Assembly (NCBI RefSeq): GCF_004114955.1
Contig: NZ_CP030053.1
Location: 5,146,001-5,210,000 of the forward strand
Source: Bradyrhizobium guangzhouense
GTDB lineage: Bacteria; Pseudomonadota; Alphaproteobacteria; Rhizobiales; Xanthobacteraceae
Direction: 5' to 3'
Length of the DNA stretch: 64,000 bases
Position numbers and translations under genes: made by a program
Shown here: piece by piece, positions 15,652 to 25,839 of the stretch
How positions within the stretch are numbered: the stretch's first letter is position 1
Layout of the letters: the number at the start of each line of letters is the position of its first letter
Notes under the pieces: generated by a model
What the model saw: the letters and a program-made list of their open reading frames with translations, nothing else
What the model was told of the DNA's origin: nothing
Database searches by the model: none

Positions 15652-16730
15652 GTCGATCTTGTCCCCAGCCAGGAATCCAGTTTCGGCCACAGCCGCTTGA
15701 TGGCGTTGGCGCCGGCGACCAGCGAGACGTGACCGCCTTTCAGCATCACCTCTTCCTTGTCCGCCGAGCCGATCTTGGTGATCAAATGCTTGGCCGCGTC
15801 ATAAGGCACGATGTGATCATGCTCGGCGACCGCGTGCAGGATCGGCACCTTGATGGCCTCGAGCTTCGCTGGCCGCCCTCCGACCGACATGGTGTCGTTG
15901 TAGAGCTTGTTGTCCCACATCAGGTCCTTGGTGATGGTGCGGAAATATTCGCCCGCCAGCGGCAGCGTGTCGGTCGCCCAGCGGTCGAACATCCGGTAGG
16001 ACTTGACGAACTCGTCGTTCCAGATGTTTTCCCAGAGCTGGATCTGGCTCGCGGCGCGCGAGGCCGGACGCAGCATCTCGAACGAGGACAGGATCATCTC
16101 CGGCGGCACGTTGCCGACGCTGTCGACGAGGCGGTCGACGTCGAAATAGCGGCGGTCGGAGAAATTGGAGAACAGCTTCATCTCGCGGAAATCGATCGGC
16201 GTGGTGAAGCAGATCAGATTCTTCATCGGCCCGTCCGGGAAGATCGAGCCGTAGAGCAGCGACAGCACCCCGCCGAAGCAATAGCCGATCACGGAGACGT
16301 CCTGCTCGCCGGAATCGGCCTGCACGCGGCGGACGCAATCCGGAATGAAGTCGAGGACATAGTCCTCCATGCGCAGGCTTCGCTCCTCCGGCCGCGGCGC
16401 GCTCCAGTCGAGCATGTAGACGTCGTAGCCGCGTCTCAGCAGGAACTCGATGAAGCTCTGCCCGGGCACGAGATCGAGGATGTAACCGCGGTTGGTCGTC
16501 GCCATCACGATCAGCACGGGCACGCGGTAGATCTCGTCCGACATCGGCCGGTAGTGGTAGAGGCTCATCGTGCCGCGCGAATGCAGCACGTCCTTCGCCG
16601 TCGAGCCGAGCGCGGGACCTGAGGTCGAAAAATATTCCACACCCTTGATGCTGCGCTGGATGGCGCGCTGCACCTCGGCCTGGATGCGCTCCGGGATCGC
16701 CGCGAAATCAAGTCCCGTCGTCGCGTTCAT
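15648..16730 (-). CDS. phaC: Class III-type poly(3-hydroxyalkanoate) synthase catalytic subunit
   Basis: A 360-residue synthase, the length typical of class III/IV PhaC and much shorter than class I. It polymerises (R)-3-hydroxyacyl-CoA into PHA on granules. The lipase-like box is GYCFGG with nucleophile Cys151; Asp305 (AEHDHIVP) and His334 (GGHVS) complete the triad. The conserved WSAPRPEERS-like segment is at about 109-118. ATG 16730 overlaps the upstream PhaE-like gene as ATGA, and the stop overlaps the GNAT start in the same way, so the three genes form a coupled operon. Confidence 0.9.
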   Translation of the reverse strand: MNATTGLDFAAIPERIQAEVQRAIQRSIKGVEYFSTSGPALGSTAKDVLHSRGTMSLYHYRPMSDEIYRVPVLIVMATTNRGYILDLVPGQSFIEFLLRRGYDVYMLDWSAPRPEERSLRMEDYVLDFIPDCVRRVQADSGEQDVSVIGYCFGGVLSLLYGSIFPDGPMKNLICFTTPIDFREMKLFSNFSDRRYFDVDRLVDSVGNVPPEMILSSFEMLRPASRAASQIQLWENIWNDEFVKSYRMFDRWATDTLPLAGEYFRTITKDLMWDNKLYNDTMSVGGRPAKLEAIKVPILHAVAEHDHIVPYDAAKHLITKIGSADKEEVMLKGGHVSLVAGANAIKRLWPKLDSWLGTRST

Positions 16731-17107
16731 TTTGGCCCTCCGCCTTCAGGCGGCGGGCGTTTGGTGCGCGGCGGCCGCGGAGCGGCATCGATCGGCGATC
16801 CGCCTGACGCCGCCGACATCTGGCTCAGCATCGACCTGATCTCGCCGATCTGCCCTTCAATGGCTTGCAGGCGCTCGGCGATGCCGGTCATCTGCTCGCG
16901 GCTCGGCAGGTTCATCGAGAGCAAATACTTCTCCATGAGATCGCCGAACTGCTTCTGAGCACCTGCAGCAGCGCCGCCGGCCCGATTCATGGCCTGGGAG
17001 AATTCGGGCGTCTCCATCGCCTTGGTGGCGAAGGAGTTGAAGCCCTTCTCCATCTCGCCAACCATCTTCTGCCACAGGGCGACAGGGTCGGTGATCTTGT
17101 CGGTCAT
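16727..17107 (-). CDS. Short PhaE-like PHA synthase accessory subunit
   Basis: A 126-residue protein whose middle (MEKYLLSMNLPSREQMTGIAERLQAIEGQIGEI) matches the C-terminal NLPSR...RL..LE segment of PhaE, the partner subunit of class III synthases. Typical PhaE is about 350 residues, so this is a minimal form: an N-terminal helical part beginning with DPVALWQKMVGEMEKGFNSFA and a Pro-rich basic tail. ATG 17107 has GGAGGA 5 nt upstream. The 4-bp overlap with phaC supports the partner role. A phasin-like origin is the main alternative. Confidence 0.72.
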   Translation of the reverse strand: MTDKITDPVALWQKMVGEMEKGFNSFATKAMETPEFSQAMNRAGGAAAGAQKQFGDLMEKYLLSMNLPSREQMTGIAERLQAIEGQIGEIRSMLSQMSAASGGSPIDAAPRPPRTKRPPPEGGGPK

Positions 17108-17237
17108 CGGCGTCCTCCAGGTCACGAGGGCTTCTTACGCCCTTCTTTTGCCGCCATACCACACCGTTGCGACGGGCCGGTCAACGGCTAAGCGACAGGG
17201 CGATGTCGCACGCACGGCTTCTTTGCGACGGCAAACC

Positions 17238-18193
<956 letters not shown>

Positions 18194-18197
<4 letters not shown>

Positions 18198-18868
18198 GCT
18201 TTCTTCGCGATCCAGATCACGTGGCGCGCGCCGCCGCCCCTGCCGGTGGCGCGCACATTGACCTCGTTGACATCGAAGCCGGCACGACCGAGACGTTTTG
18301 TGAACGCGGGGTTCGGCCCCGACGACCAGACAGCGAGCACGCCGCCAGGCCGCAGCGCCGCCTTTGCCGCCGTCAATCCGCGCGCACTGTAGAGCGCGTC
18401 ATTGCCCTTGCGGGTCAGCCCTTCCGGCCCGTTGTCGACATCGAGCAGAATGGCATCGAAGGCCGAGCTTCCCGCGCGGATGATTTCGCCGACGTCGATC
18501 TCGCGGATGCTCACCCTGGCATCATCGAGACTGTCGCCGAAGACCTCCACCATCGGACCTCGCGCCCAGGTGACGACCGCAGGCACTAGTTCAGAGACTA
18601 CGATCTTTGCCTTGCTGCCGAGCACGGCGAGCGCAGCGCGCAGCGTAAAGCCCATGCCGAGGCCACCGATCAGAACGGCTGGCTTCGTTATTTTCTCGAT
18701 CTGTTTGGCCGCAAGCGTTGCGAGAGCTGCTTCGGAGCCCGACAGGCGGCTGTTCATCAGCTCGTTGGTGCCGAGCTTGATGGAAAACTCTTTGCCCCGC
18801 CGCATCAGGCGGAGCTCCTCGTCGGAGCCGGGGATTTTGGCGGTGTCGAGCTTTTCCCAGAGAATCAT
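18194..18868 (-). CDS. Spermidine synthase-like (SpeE-fold) methyltransferase-family protein
   Basis: A 224-residue Rossmann-fold protein. VLIGGLGMGFTLRAAL is the SAM/dcSAM-binding glycine motif, ELVPAVVTWAR the acidic strand end, and AILLDVDNGPEG the next strand. It is shorter than true spermidine synthases and lacks an obvious N-terminal beta domain, so the substrate is uncertain. It lies 30 bp after the P450-reductase gene on the same strand and may be the last gene of that operon. Confidence 0.75.
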
Positions 18869-18898
18869 GGGGGACGTTTAGCACGATTAGGCTGGCGG

Positions 18899-21800
18899 TC
18901 ACCCGCCGGCCCAGACGTCCAGCACATAGCGGTTGCCCGCACCCATGTCCTCGATCCAGCGGGCTCCCGCAGCCGCATCGCCACCGCCTTTCTCGCGGTA
19001 GATCGCAACCAGCGCCGCCTTCACGTCAGGCTCCATCCTGCTGCCGTCGCCGCAGACATAGATGATCGCGCCCTGCTCGATCAACGACCAGACCTTGTCC
19101 TTCTGCGCGGCGAGCACGTGCTGTACATAGGTCTTGGGGCCATCCGTCCGCGAGAACGCGGTGAAAAGCTCGGTAATGCCGCTCGCAGCCAGCGCCTTCA
19201 GCTCATCCGCATAGAGGAAGTCCTGGTCGGGATGGCGACAGCCGAAAAACAACATGGACGGTCCGAGGCTGGCGCCCTTGGCCTTGCGCGCGGCGCGCTC
19301 CTGGAGGAAGCCGCGGAACGGCGCGAGCCCCGTGCCCGGGCCGATCATGATGACAGGCACGGAGGGATCGTCGGGCAGCCGGAAACCGGCTTTGGTCTCG
19401 CGCACCGTTGCGTAGACCATATCGCCCGCACGACGGTTGGCGAGATAGTTCGAACAGATACCCTTGTAAGTGCCGCGCCCTGAGGCCGCCGGTCCTTCGA
19501 CCACGCCGACGGTGACGCTGCAACGGGCCGGATCGACCGACGGCGAGGACGAGATCGAGTAATAGCGCGGCGCCAGCAGTGAGAGCATTTCCAGATAGAC
19601 GTGGAACGGCAGTTCGCAGGCTGGGTATTCGAGCAGCAGGTCGAACACCGATTTGCGCTTGGCCAAAATTTCGGAACGATAGCGCTCGAGCGGCTCCGCC
19701 TCCTCGCCGACGAAAGCCAGCAACTTCGGCTTGGTGACCGGGCAGCGGGTATGCTCGGCCATGATCTGGATCTGCTTCCGTGTCGCCACCTGCTGCAACT
19801 CGACGAACTCGCTGAGCAGGCGTCCGACCGACACGGCAGTGCCGACCGGCAATTGCGCGCGCCGGCCCTCGGCGACCTCCAGCCTGATCTGGTCGGCCGG
19901 CAGGAAGCCGAAGCGGCGGGCGACGGAGTCCACCAGCGTCGGATCGTTGCGCGGAACGATGCTTAGGTGATCGCCGACGCGATAGCTGACGTTGGCGGGC
20001 AGTTGCACCTCGATATGGCGCGTCGAACGCTCCGACGGGTTGGCCCCTGACTTGTTCTGAAGCTCATCATTGGCCAGAACCTTCATTGCGACAGCGCCGC
20101 CCTGGGCAACGATGGTGTTGACGGCGCTCACCGCGACGGGCTCGATCGCGTAAAGCGGATCGTCTTCGGCAGTGCGCGTAAAATTCCAGTCGATGCCGAA
20201 TTCCTTGGTCGCGACCTGGGCCGCCGCCGGAAACCATTTCTGGAACTGGCCGTCGAGATCGCTGCGCGCATCGCCCTCGCCGCGCGGATAGACCGCGCGG
20301 GCGCCATGCTTGGACATCTGTTCGTCGATGAAGCGTGGCACCGATTGATAGGTCGCGGCCCAGTCGCTGTTGCCGCAGCCGAACACGGCGTAGCGCACGC
20401 TGGCAAAAGCATCCTTGGGCAGATCCTCGCCAAGCCATTTGACGAATTGCGTCGCATTGTCGGGCGGGGCGCCGTTATAGGATGCGCAGATGATCAGCAC
20501 GCCGCCCTGCTGCGGCAGCTTCCCGACGTAGTCGTCGAGCGGCCCGAGATGCACGGCAAAGCCGTTGATCTCGGCAAGATCGGCCATGCGCGTTGCAAGC
20601 TCCTCGGCGGTGCCGAGATTGGAGCCGTAGAGCACCAGCATCGGCGTGTTGTGGCCGGGCCGCGTGGTCGGCTGGCGCGGCGCCCTTGGCGCAGAAGCCG
20701 CAGCCGCGACAGGCCCGCCATAGGCGCCGCGCTCGCGATCCGCGCGCGGTCGGACCTTGATCTTGAAGCCCTCCGGCTTCATCGTCAGCGTCTCCTTCAG
20801 GTGCATCTGATAGCGCTGATGGTCGATCAGCTTGAAGCGTTGAAGGATCATGCCGAGCGCGAGCGCGGCCTCGTGCATGGCAAAGCCGCGACCGATACAG
20901 GCGCGCTGGCCGTTGCCGAATGGCTTCCAGGCATTGATCGGCCGCTTGGCCTCGGCTTCCTTGCTGAAATTCTCGGGATCGAACGCATCGGGATTGGGTC
21001 CCCAGACGCTGGGGTCGCGATGAAGTGCGGTCACCAGGATCGTGGTGAACGTGCCCTTCCTGAGCTTGTACTTGCCGCCGACGGTCTCGTCGTTGAGCGG
21101 CGAAATGCCATAGGCGGGCGCTGGCGGCCACAGCCGCAGCGCCTCCTTCAGGATCTGCGTGATGTAGGTGAGCTGCGTCACCTGCTGATAGGTCGGCTTT
21201 GCACTGACGTCGGGGCCAAAGACGCGGTCGACCTCGTCATAGGCCTTCTTGAGAATGTCCGGGTGCTTGAGCAGCGCATAAATCGTGCAGGACAAAAGGC
21301 CGCTGGTGGTCTCGTGGCCCGCGATCAGGAACGTGTTGATCTGGTAGCGGATGTTGACGTCGTCGAGCTGCTCGCCGGTCGAGCGGTCGACGCCGGTCAT
21401 CATGGCGGCCAGCATGTCCTTCTTGTCATCAATCCCTTCGGCGCTCTTGCGGCGCTCGGCGATGATCTCGTCGACCATCTTGTTCATGAAGGCGACGTCT
21501 TCGCCGAGCGTCTTGCGGCGCTTCTGCATCCAGAGCTGCTCGAACGGCAGGCCGCGCGTCATCATGATGGTTTCGAGCGAGCGCACCAGCGACTCCACGA
21601 AAGGATGGTAGTCGCGCCGGTAGAACGAGTTGAAGCGGTAGTCGAAGCCGCAGAGACCGATGGTGTCGAGTGTCAGCGCGGTCATATCGTGGACGACGTC
21701 GATCTCGTCATCGGCGTTGAGCCGCTCCCATTTGTGGACAAGCTGCTCGGCGATATCGACCATGCTCGGATGGTAGGACTGCATGGCGCGGTTGCCGAAG

Positions 21801-22132
21801 GGCTGGAGCAGGATGTTGTGCGCCTTGCTCCAGTTCGGCTCCTTGGTATCAGCCGTGAACAACCCATCACCGCCGACCGCGCGCACGCGCCGCAAGGCAC
21901 CGCGCACCGTCTTGTCGAAGCGCTTCTCATCGGAGAGCTCGTCGACGAGATCATGGCCGGACACGACGACGATGGGCGAGCCCATCATGTCGAGCCAGAA
22001 GATCGGGCCCAGCTCCTTGGCGAGCCGCGTCAGATGCTGCACCGGGGCGGCCGAGTCCAGTGACAGCATGTTGCCGACCACCGGCTTGGTCGGCGGCTGC
22101 GGAATCGGATCCAGACGGTTCTTCGATGACAT
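18899..22132 (-). CDS. Self-sufficient cytochrome P450/NADPH-P450 reductase fusion, CYP102A-like
   Basis: A 1077-residue fusion like P450 BM3. The P450 domain (about 1-465) has the BM3-like GDGLFT...NWSKAHNILL region, I-helix AGHETTSG (271-278), ExxR helix KEALRLWPP and heme loop FGNGQRACIG with Cys412. A ~30-residue Pro/Ala/Arg-rich linker leads to the FMN domain (LYGSNLGTAEELA from about 500), then FAD and NADPH domains (YYSISSSP, IGPGTGLAPFRGFLQER, YVCGDGSRM). Such enzymes hydroxylate or epoxidise fatty acids using NADPH and O2. ATG 22132 is chosen over a longer frame because homology begins there. It lies 31 bp downstream of an epoxide hydrolase gene. Confidence 0.95.
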   Translation of the reverse strand: MSSKNRLDPIPQPPTKPVVGNMLSLDSAAPVQHLTRLAKELGPIFWLDMMGSPIVVVSGHDLVDELSDEKRFDKTVRGALRRVRAVGGDGLFTADTKEPNWSKAHNILLQPFGNRAMQSYHPSMVDIAEQLVHKWERLNADDEIDVVHDMTALTLDTIGLCGFDYRFNSFYRRDYHPFVESLVRSLETIMMTRGLPFEQLWMQKRRKTLGEDVAFMNKMVDEIIAERRKSAEGIDDKKDMLAAMMTGVDRSTGEQLDDVNIRYQINTFLIAGHETTSGLLSCTIYALLKHPDILKKAYDEVDRVFGPDVSAKPTYQQVTQLTYITQILKEALRLWPPAPAYGISPLNDETVGGKYKLRKGTFTTILVTALHRDPSVWGPNPDAFDPENFSKEAEAKRPINAWKPFGNGQRACIGRGFAMHEAALALGMILQRFKLIDHQRYQMHLKETLTMKPEGFKIKVRPRADRERGAYGGPVAAAASAPRAPRQPTTRPGHNTPMLVLYGSNLGTAEELATRMADLAEINGFAVHLGPLDDYVGKLPQQGGVLIICASYNGAPPDNATQFVKWLGEDLPKDAFASVRYAVFGCGNSDWAATYQSVPRFIDEQMSKHGARAVYPRGEGDARSDLDGQFQKWFPAAAQVATKEFGIDWNFTRTAEDDPLYAIEPVAVSAVNTIVAQGGAVAMKVLANDELQNKSGANPSERSTRHIEVQLPANVSYRVGDHLSIVPRNDPTLVDSVARRFGFLPADQIRLEVAEGRRAQLPVGTAVSVGRLLSEFVELQQVATRKQIQIMAEHTRCPVTKPKLLAFVGEEAEPLERYRSEILAKRKSVFDLLLEYPACELPFHVYLEMLSLLAPRYYSISSSPSVDPARCSVTVGVVEGPAASGRGTYKGICSNYLANRRAGDMVYATVRETKAGFRLPDDPSVPVIMIGPGTGLAPFRGFLQERAARKAKGASLGPSMLFFGCRHPDQDFLYADELKALAASGITELFTAFSRTDGPKTYVQHVLAAQKDKVWSLIEQGAIIYVCGDGSRMEPDVKAALVAIYREKGGGDAAAGARWIEDMGAGNRYVLDVWAGG

Positions 22133-22163
22133 TGCTACGCTTCCCCCCGCTCGCAATGACGAG

Positions 22164-23159
22164 CTAACCAAACCGCCTTCTACGCCATTCGATCAAGACG
22201 GCGCTGACCTCTTCCGGCTTCTCCTGCTGCGTCCAATGGCCGCTGTCCTTCACCAGATATTTCTCGAGGTCAGCCACCAGTCTCTCCATGCCGTCCGCCG
22301 CCGACGGCGGCAGCACGGCGTCATTCTCGGCCATGATCATCAGCGACGGTACGGTGATGTGGTGATCCAGCCCCTTCGATCGTTCCCAATTGCGGGTGAA
22401 ATTGCGATACCAGTTGATGCCGCCGGTGAAGCCGGTTGTCGTAAAGGTGTCGACGAACACCTTCTTCTCGTCGGCGGACAGGATCGGCGTACGCGGATCG
22501 ACCTTGGCGTCGTAAGCCGCGATCATTTGCGGGAACGCCAGATTGGTCTTTGACGACGCGCCGACGCCTGCGATCGGCGCTTCTTCCGATTTCGCCGCCG
22601 GCCGCAGGAGCGGCTTGCGCATGAAAGCATCAAAGGTCTGCTCGACGCGGCTGCCGAAAATCCTGTCCGGCTCGCGCGCGGGATCCTGGAACTGAACGAT
22701 GTACATCTGGTCGCCGAAGCGCTGGCGGAACAGCGCGATCGGATCCATCGGCGCGCGATCCCAATGCGGCGTGTTGACACCGACGACACCGGCAACGCGC
22801 GCCGGGTGCCTTAGCGGCATCTGCCAGACGACGAAGCCGCCCCAATCATGGCCGACGAAGATCGCCTTCTCGATGGCGAGATGATCGAGCAGCCCGACGA
22901 GATCGCCGGTCAGGTGCTCCATGTCATAGGCTTCGACCGGCTCAGGCCGGTCGGTTGCGCCGTAGCCGCGCTGGTCCGGCGCGATCACGCGGATGCCGGC
23001 TTCGCTCAGTGCCTTGATTTGGTGGCGCCAGGAGAAGGCGAGCTCGGGCCAGCCATGGCACAAGACAACCGGCGGTTTGTCAGTCACCGGGCCTGCCTCG
23101 TAGTAGCCCATGCGGATTCCGTTCGCCTGCGCGAACTTGAGCGGCGGCATTTCAATCAT
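22164..23159 (-). CDS. Epoxide hydrolase (alpha/beta hydrolase fold)
   Basis: A 331-residue protein with the epoxide-hydrolase set: HGWP (35-38), nucleophile Asp105 in GHDWGG, Tyr in GGINWYRNFTRNW positioned to assist ring opening, acid in MAENDAVLPP and His in DSGHWTQQEKPEEV. It should add water to an epoxide to give a diol. ATG 23159 has AGGAAG upstream. Its position between WS/DGAT and the P450 fusion suggests the P450 may make the epoxide; this link is inference. Confidence 0.92.
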   Translation of the reverse strand: MIEMPPLKFAQANGIRMGYYEAGPVTDKPPVVLCHGWPELAFSWRHQIKALSEAGIRVIAPDQRGYGATDRPEPVEAYDMEHLTGDLVGLLDHLAIEKAIFVGHDWGGFVVWQMPLRHPARVAGVVGVNTPHWDRAPMDPIALFRQRFGDQMYIVQFQDPAREPDRIFGSRVEQTFDAFMRKPLLRPAAKSEEAPIAGVGASSKTNLAFPQMIAAYDAKVDPRTPILSADEKKVFVDTFTTTGFTGGINWYRNFTRNWERSKGLDHHITVPSLMIMAENDAVLPPSAADGMERLVADLEKYLVKDSGHWTQQEKPEEVSAVLIEWRRRRFG

Positions 23160-23181
23160 TGCAAGCTTCCTGACTGATGTC

Positions 23182-24735
23182 CTATTCGGCCGCGCCTTTG
23201 ATGTCCGTCGCCGGCGGCGCATAGGCCGCCTCCAGCGCGGCGAACTCCTCCGGCAGCATGTCGCACATCACCTGCACGTGCGGAATGATGTTGGCGCCGA
23301 CGATGAAGCCGAAATCGAGCTGGTCGCGGTAGCTCTGCACGGTGATGTTAAGCGCCTGCCCATGGGTCGAGATCGAGACCGGGAAGATGTGCAGCAACTC
23401 GGCCCCGGCCGCGTAAAGCGTCTGCCGCGGTCCGGGCACGTTGGAGACGGTGATGTTGGCCGCCGGCGGCAGCACGTCCGACAGATCGGAGCGGCTGTAG
23501 AGCAGTGCCAGAATCTGGACGATGATCGGCGCCCCCAGCATCGAGATATTGGAGACCTGCGGCATCAGGGCTCGCAGCGGATGCGACATCTCCTTGGACT
23601 TGGTCGACTGCGCGATGATCGCCTCGAGCCGCGCCTTGGGATCGGCGATGTTGGTCGCGATCGAGCAGATCATGCCAAACACCTGGTTGTTGGCCTCGGT
23701 GTTGCCCTCTTCGCGCAATGAAATTGGCACTGCCGCGGTCAACGATTTCGCGGGCAGCGTGCCGTATTGCAGCAGGTAGCGGCGGACGACACCGGAGGCG
23801 AGCGCCAGCACCACGTCGTTGAGCTTGCCGCCGGCCTGCTTGGCCAGCGCCTTGGAGCGCGATAGCGAGATCGACACCCCGGCAAAGCTCCGCTCCGACG
23901 AGATCGTCTTGTTGAGCATGGTCGGCGGCGACACCATGCTGGCGAGGCTCTCGCGCGACTTCGGATCGGAGATCTTGCCGAGCACGTCGGAGACGCTCTT
24001 GACCATGGTTGGAATATTGCCTGCGAAGCGGACCGCGCTCTCGATCTGGTACATCGCATTGTCGAACAGGATCGAGCCGATATCGCTCTTGCCGGTGCGC
24101 GGCAGTTGCAGGTTCTTTGCGGCAGCCGAGGCTTCGAGCGGCTGGCTGAAGAGCTGCTGATACGAATCGAGCAGATTGGCCGCAATGTCACGCGGCTCCT
24201 GCCCGGGCGGCCTGGACCCGCCGGTCGGCGGCTCGACCTTCCGTGGGATCGGCGAGATGTCGTAGATCATGTTGGTCAGGGCGGCGCCGGCGCCGCCGTC
24301 GATGGCGGCATGGTGCATCTTGGAATAGAGCCCGACCTCATTGTCCTTCATGCCCTCGAACACGTAGAATTCCCACAGCGGGCGGGCGCGGTTCAGGAGC
24401 TTGGCATGCATCCAGCCGACGATGCGCTCCAGCGTGGCGCGATCGCGCGGCGCCGGCAGGCTGGCGCGGAAGATGTGACGGTCGATGTCGAACTGGTCGT
24501 CCTCGACCCAGGTCGGATGATCGATATCGAGCGGCGCCTTCTCCAAACGCGCCTTCAGGATCGGCGCGATGTGCAGCCGCGAGACGATCATCGCCTTGAA
24601 GTCTTCGAAGAAGTCGCCCTTGTAGTCGTCAGGCAAGCGAAAGATCGCCATGCTGCCGACATGCATCGGCATCTCGGGCGTTTCCAGATAGAGAAATGAC
24701 GCGTCCAGCGACGACAGTTTCTTACCGTCAGCCAT
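23182..24735 (-). CDS. Wax ester synthase/acyl-CoA:diacylglycerol acyltransferase (WS/DGAT)
   Basis: A 517-residue member of the bacterial WS/DGAT family. The acyltransferase motif HHAAIDG is at 141-147. The N-terminus LSSLDASFLYLETPEMPMHVG and the C-terminal NVPGPRQTLYAAGAEL are also characteristic. These enzymes join acyl-CoA to long-chain alcohols or diacylglycerol to make neutral storage lipid. ATG 24735 is used; a start 4 codons earlier is possible. It lies 46 bp after a lipase-like gene and 22 bp before an epoxide hydrolase gene. Confidence 0.94.
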   Translation of the reverse strand: MADGKKLSSLDASFLYLETPEMPMHVGSMAIFRLPDDYKGDFFEDFKAMIVSRLHIAPILKARLEKAPLDIDHPTWVEDDQFDIDRHIFRASLPAPRDRATLERIVGWMHAKLLNRARPLWEFYVFEGMKDNEVGLYSKMHHAAIDGGAGAALTNMIYDISPIPRKVEPPTGGSRPPGQEPRDIAANLLDSYQQLFSQPLEASAAAKNLQLPRTGKSDIGSILFDNAMYQIESAVRFAGNIPTMVKSVSDVLGKISDPKSRESLASMVSPPTMLNKTISSERSFAGVSISLSRSKALAKQAGGKLNDVVLALASGVVRRYLLQYGTLPAKSLTAAVPISLREEGNTEANNQVFGMICSIATNIADPKARLEAIIAQSTKSKEMSHPLRALMPQVSNISMLGAPIIVQILALLYSRSDLSDVLPPAANITVSNVPGPRQTLYAAGAELLHIFPVSISTHGQALNITVQSYRDQLDFGFIVGANIIPHVQVMCDMLPEEFAALEAAYAPPATDIKGAAE

Positions 24736-24781
24736 GGTTCCCTCCACTCATATTCGACTGGCGCCTTGCTGGCGCTTCTTG

Positions 24782-25582
24782 TCAGGCCGATATTGCCCGC
24801 TCCGGCGGGGCATATGCAATGGCAAACGGCCCGGCCCGATCAAATGGCCAGAACTCTCCCTCCGGTTGCGCCAGACGGTCCGCCACGGCCCACAACGCCG
24901 CGGCGTTCACCCCGAGCCCGATATGGCTGGCGAGATACACTTCGATATTCTCGGCGCAGTCGGACGGGCGCAGGAGGCAAGTCCGCCAGTTCACGACACC
25001 GTCGGCGCGCGAATAGATCGATGTCGCCGGCACCTTGAGATCCCCGGCGATCGCCTCGCGCAGCTCGGCAAAGTCCTCGACCCGCTCGCCGGACAACGCC
25101 TCGTACAGCGCCGTAGCATTGGTCGCCCGCACGTCATTGGCAAAAGGGCTGCCAAGTGTGACGACACAGCGGACCATCTCGGGTGCCTGCAGCGCGAGAT
25201 CGCGAGCATAGACACCGCCGAGGCTCCATCCGACCAGGCTCACCTTGCGTCCGCTTGCGGCATGGATCTCGGCGAGACGGGCGCGCAAGGCTTCCCGCAT
25301 CCGCGTCAGCCCGCCGAGATTTCGGCCCATCCGCCAGGCATGAGCCTCATGGCCGAGCTCGCCGAGATAGCGCCGCATCGGCGCCATCGACAGATCGCTG
25401 GCGAGAAAGCCCGGCAGCGCCAGCACCGGATGGCCGTCGCCCCTTGGCGCGCGCATCAGCAGCGGCGACAGCAGGAGGCTGGCGTTGAATTCGAACAGGC
25501 CGCGCGCCTCGGCGAGCAGCAAGCCAAGAGCCGGCGGACGAAGCCCGCCCGAGCCTGGCGCTCCGTCGCGCGCGTCGGGCAT
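24782..25582 (-). CDS. Alpha/beta hydrolase, lipase/esterase type (paralogue of 11878-12648)
   Basis: A 266-residue hydrolase with GWSLGG (Ser120), RGDGHPVLALPGFLASD, VVTLGSPFA, IYSRADGVVNWRTC, HIGLG and WPFDR, matching the hydrolase at 11878-12648 segment by segment. The start ATG 25582 overlaps the stop of the preceding small gene (TAATG), so translation is coupled. The position directly before WS/DGAT suggests it may release fatty acids from, or process, storage esters. No biochemical identity can be given. Confidence 0.8.
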   Translation of the reverse strand: MPDARDGAPGSGGLRPPALGLLLAEARGLFEFNASLLLSPLLMRAPRGDGHPVLALPGFLASDLSMAPMRRYLGELGHEAHAWRMGRNLGGLTRMREALRARLAEIHAASGRKVSLVGWSLGGVYARDLALQAPEMVRCVVTLGSPFANDVRATNATALYEALSGERVEDFAELREAIAGDLKVPATSIYSRADGVVNWRTCLLRPSDCAENIEVYLASHIGLGVNAAALWAVADRLAQPEGEFWPFDRAGPFAIAYAPPERAISA

Positions 25583-25839
25583 TACTTCTTCTTGTCGCCG
25601 CTGCGCGGGGCGCCGAGACCGGCCATGGTGACGAACATGTCCTGAAACCGTTCCGCCAGCTTGGGATCGAAGGTGAACCAGCTCTGGATCAGAGATTCCG
25701 GCGAAACCTTCTCGATGTTGCTCAGGACCTGCTGCTGGAGCTTGTCCATCACAGCGGTCTGCATTGGCGACACATCAGGCAATCCGAAGAACTGGCGGGC
25801 CTCGAGGGGGGTGCAGTCGATTTCGATATTTACTTTCAT
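25582..25839 (-). CDS. Small conserved protein (DUF6489-like)
   Basis: An 85-residue acidic/amphipathic protein, MKVNIEIDCTPLEARQFFGLPDVS at the start and a Lys-rich tail. I recall this as a small conserved alphaproteobacterial family (DUF6489), function unknown. The segment QQQVLSNIEKVSPESLIQSWF is helical and phasin-like in composition but I do not claim homology. GGAGGGGAC precedes ATG 25839. It is the first gene of the leftward operon and its stop overlaps the next start by 1 bp. Confidence 0.7.
   Translation of the reverse strand: MKVNIEIDCTPLEARQFFGLPDVSPMQTAVMDKLQQQVLSNIEKVSPESLIQSWFTFDPKLAERFQDMFVTMAGLGAPRSGDKKK

Noticed and set aside
20306..22063. Rightward open frame of about 585 codons opposite the P450 domain
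   Set aside because: Antisense shadow of a strongly conserved P450-reductase gene; no recognisable motif.
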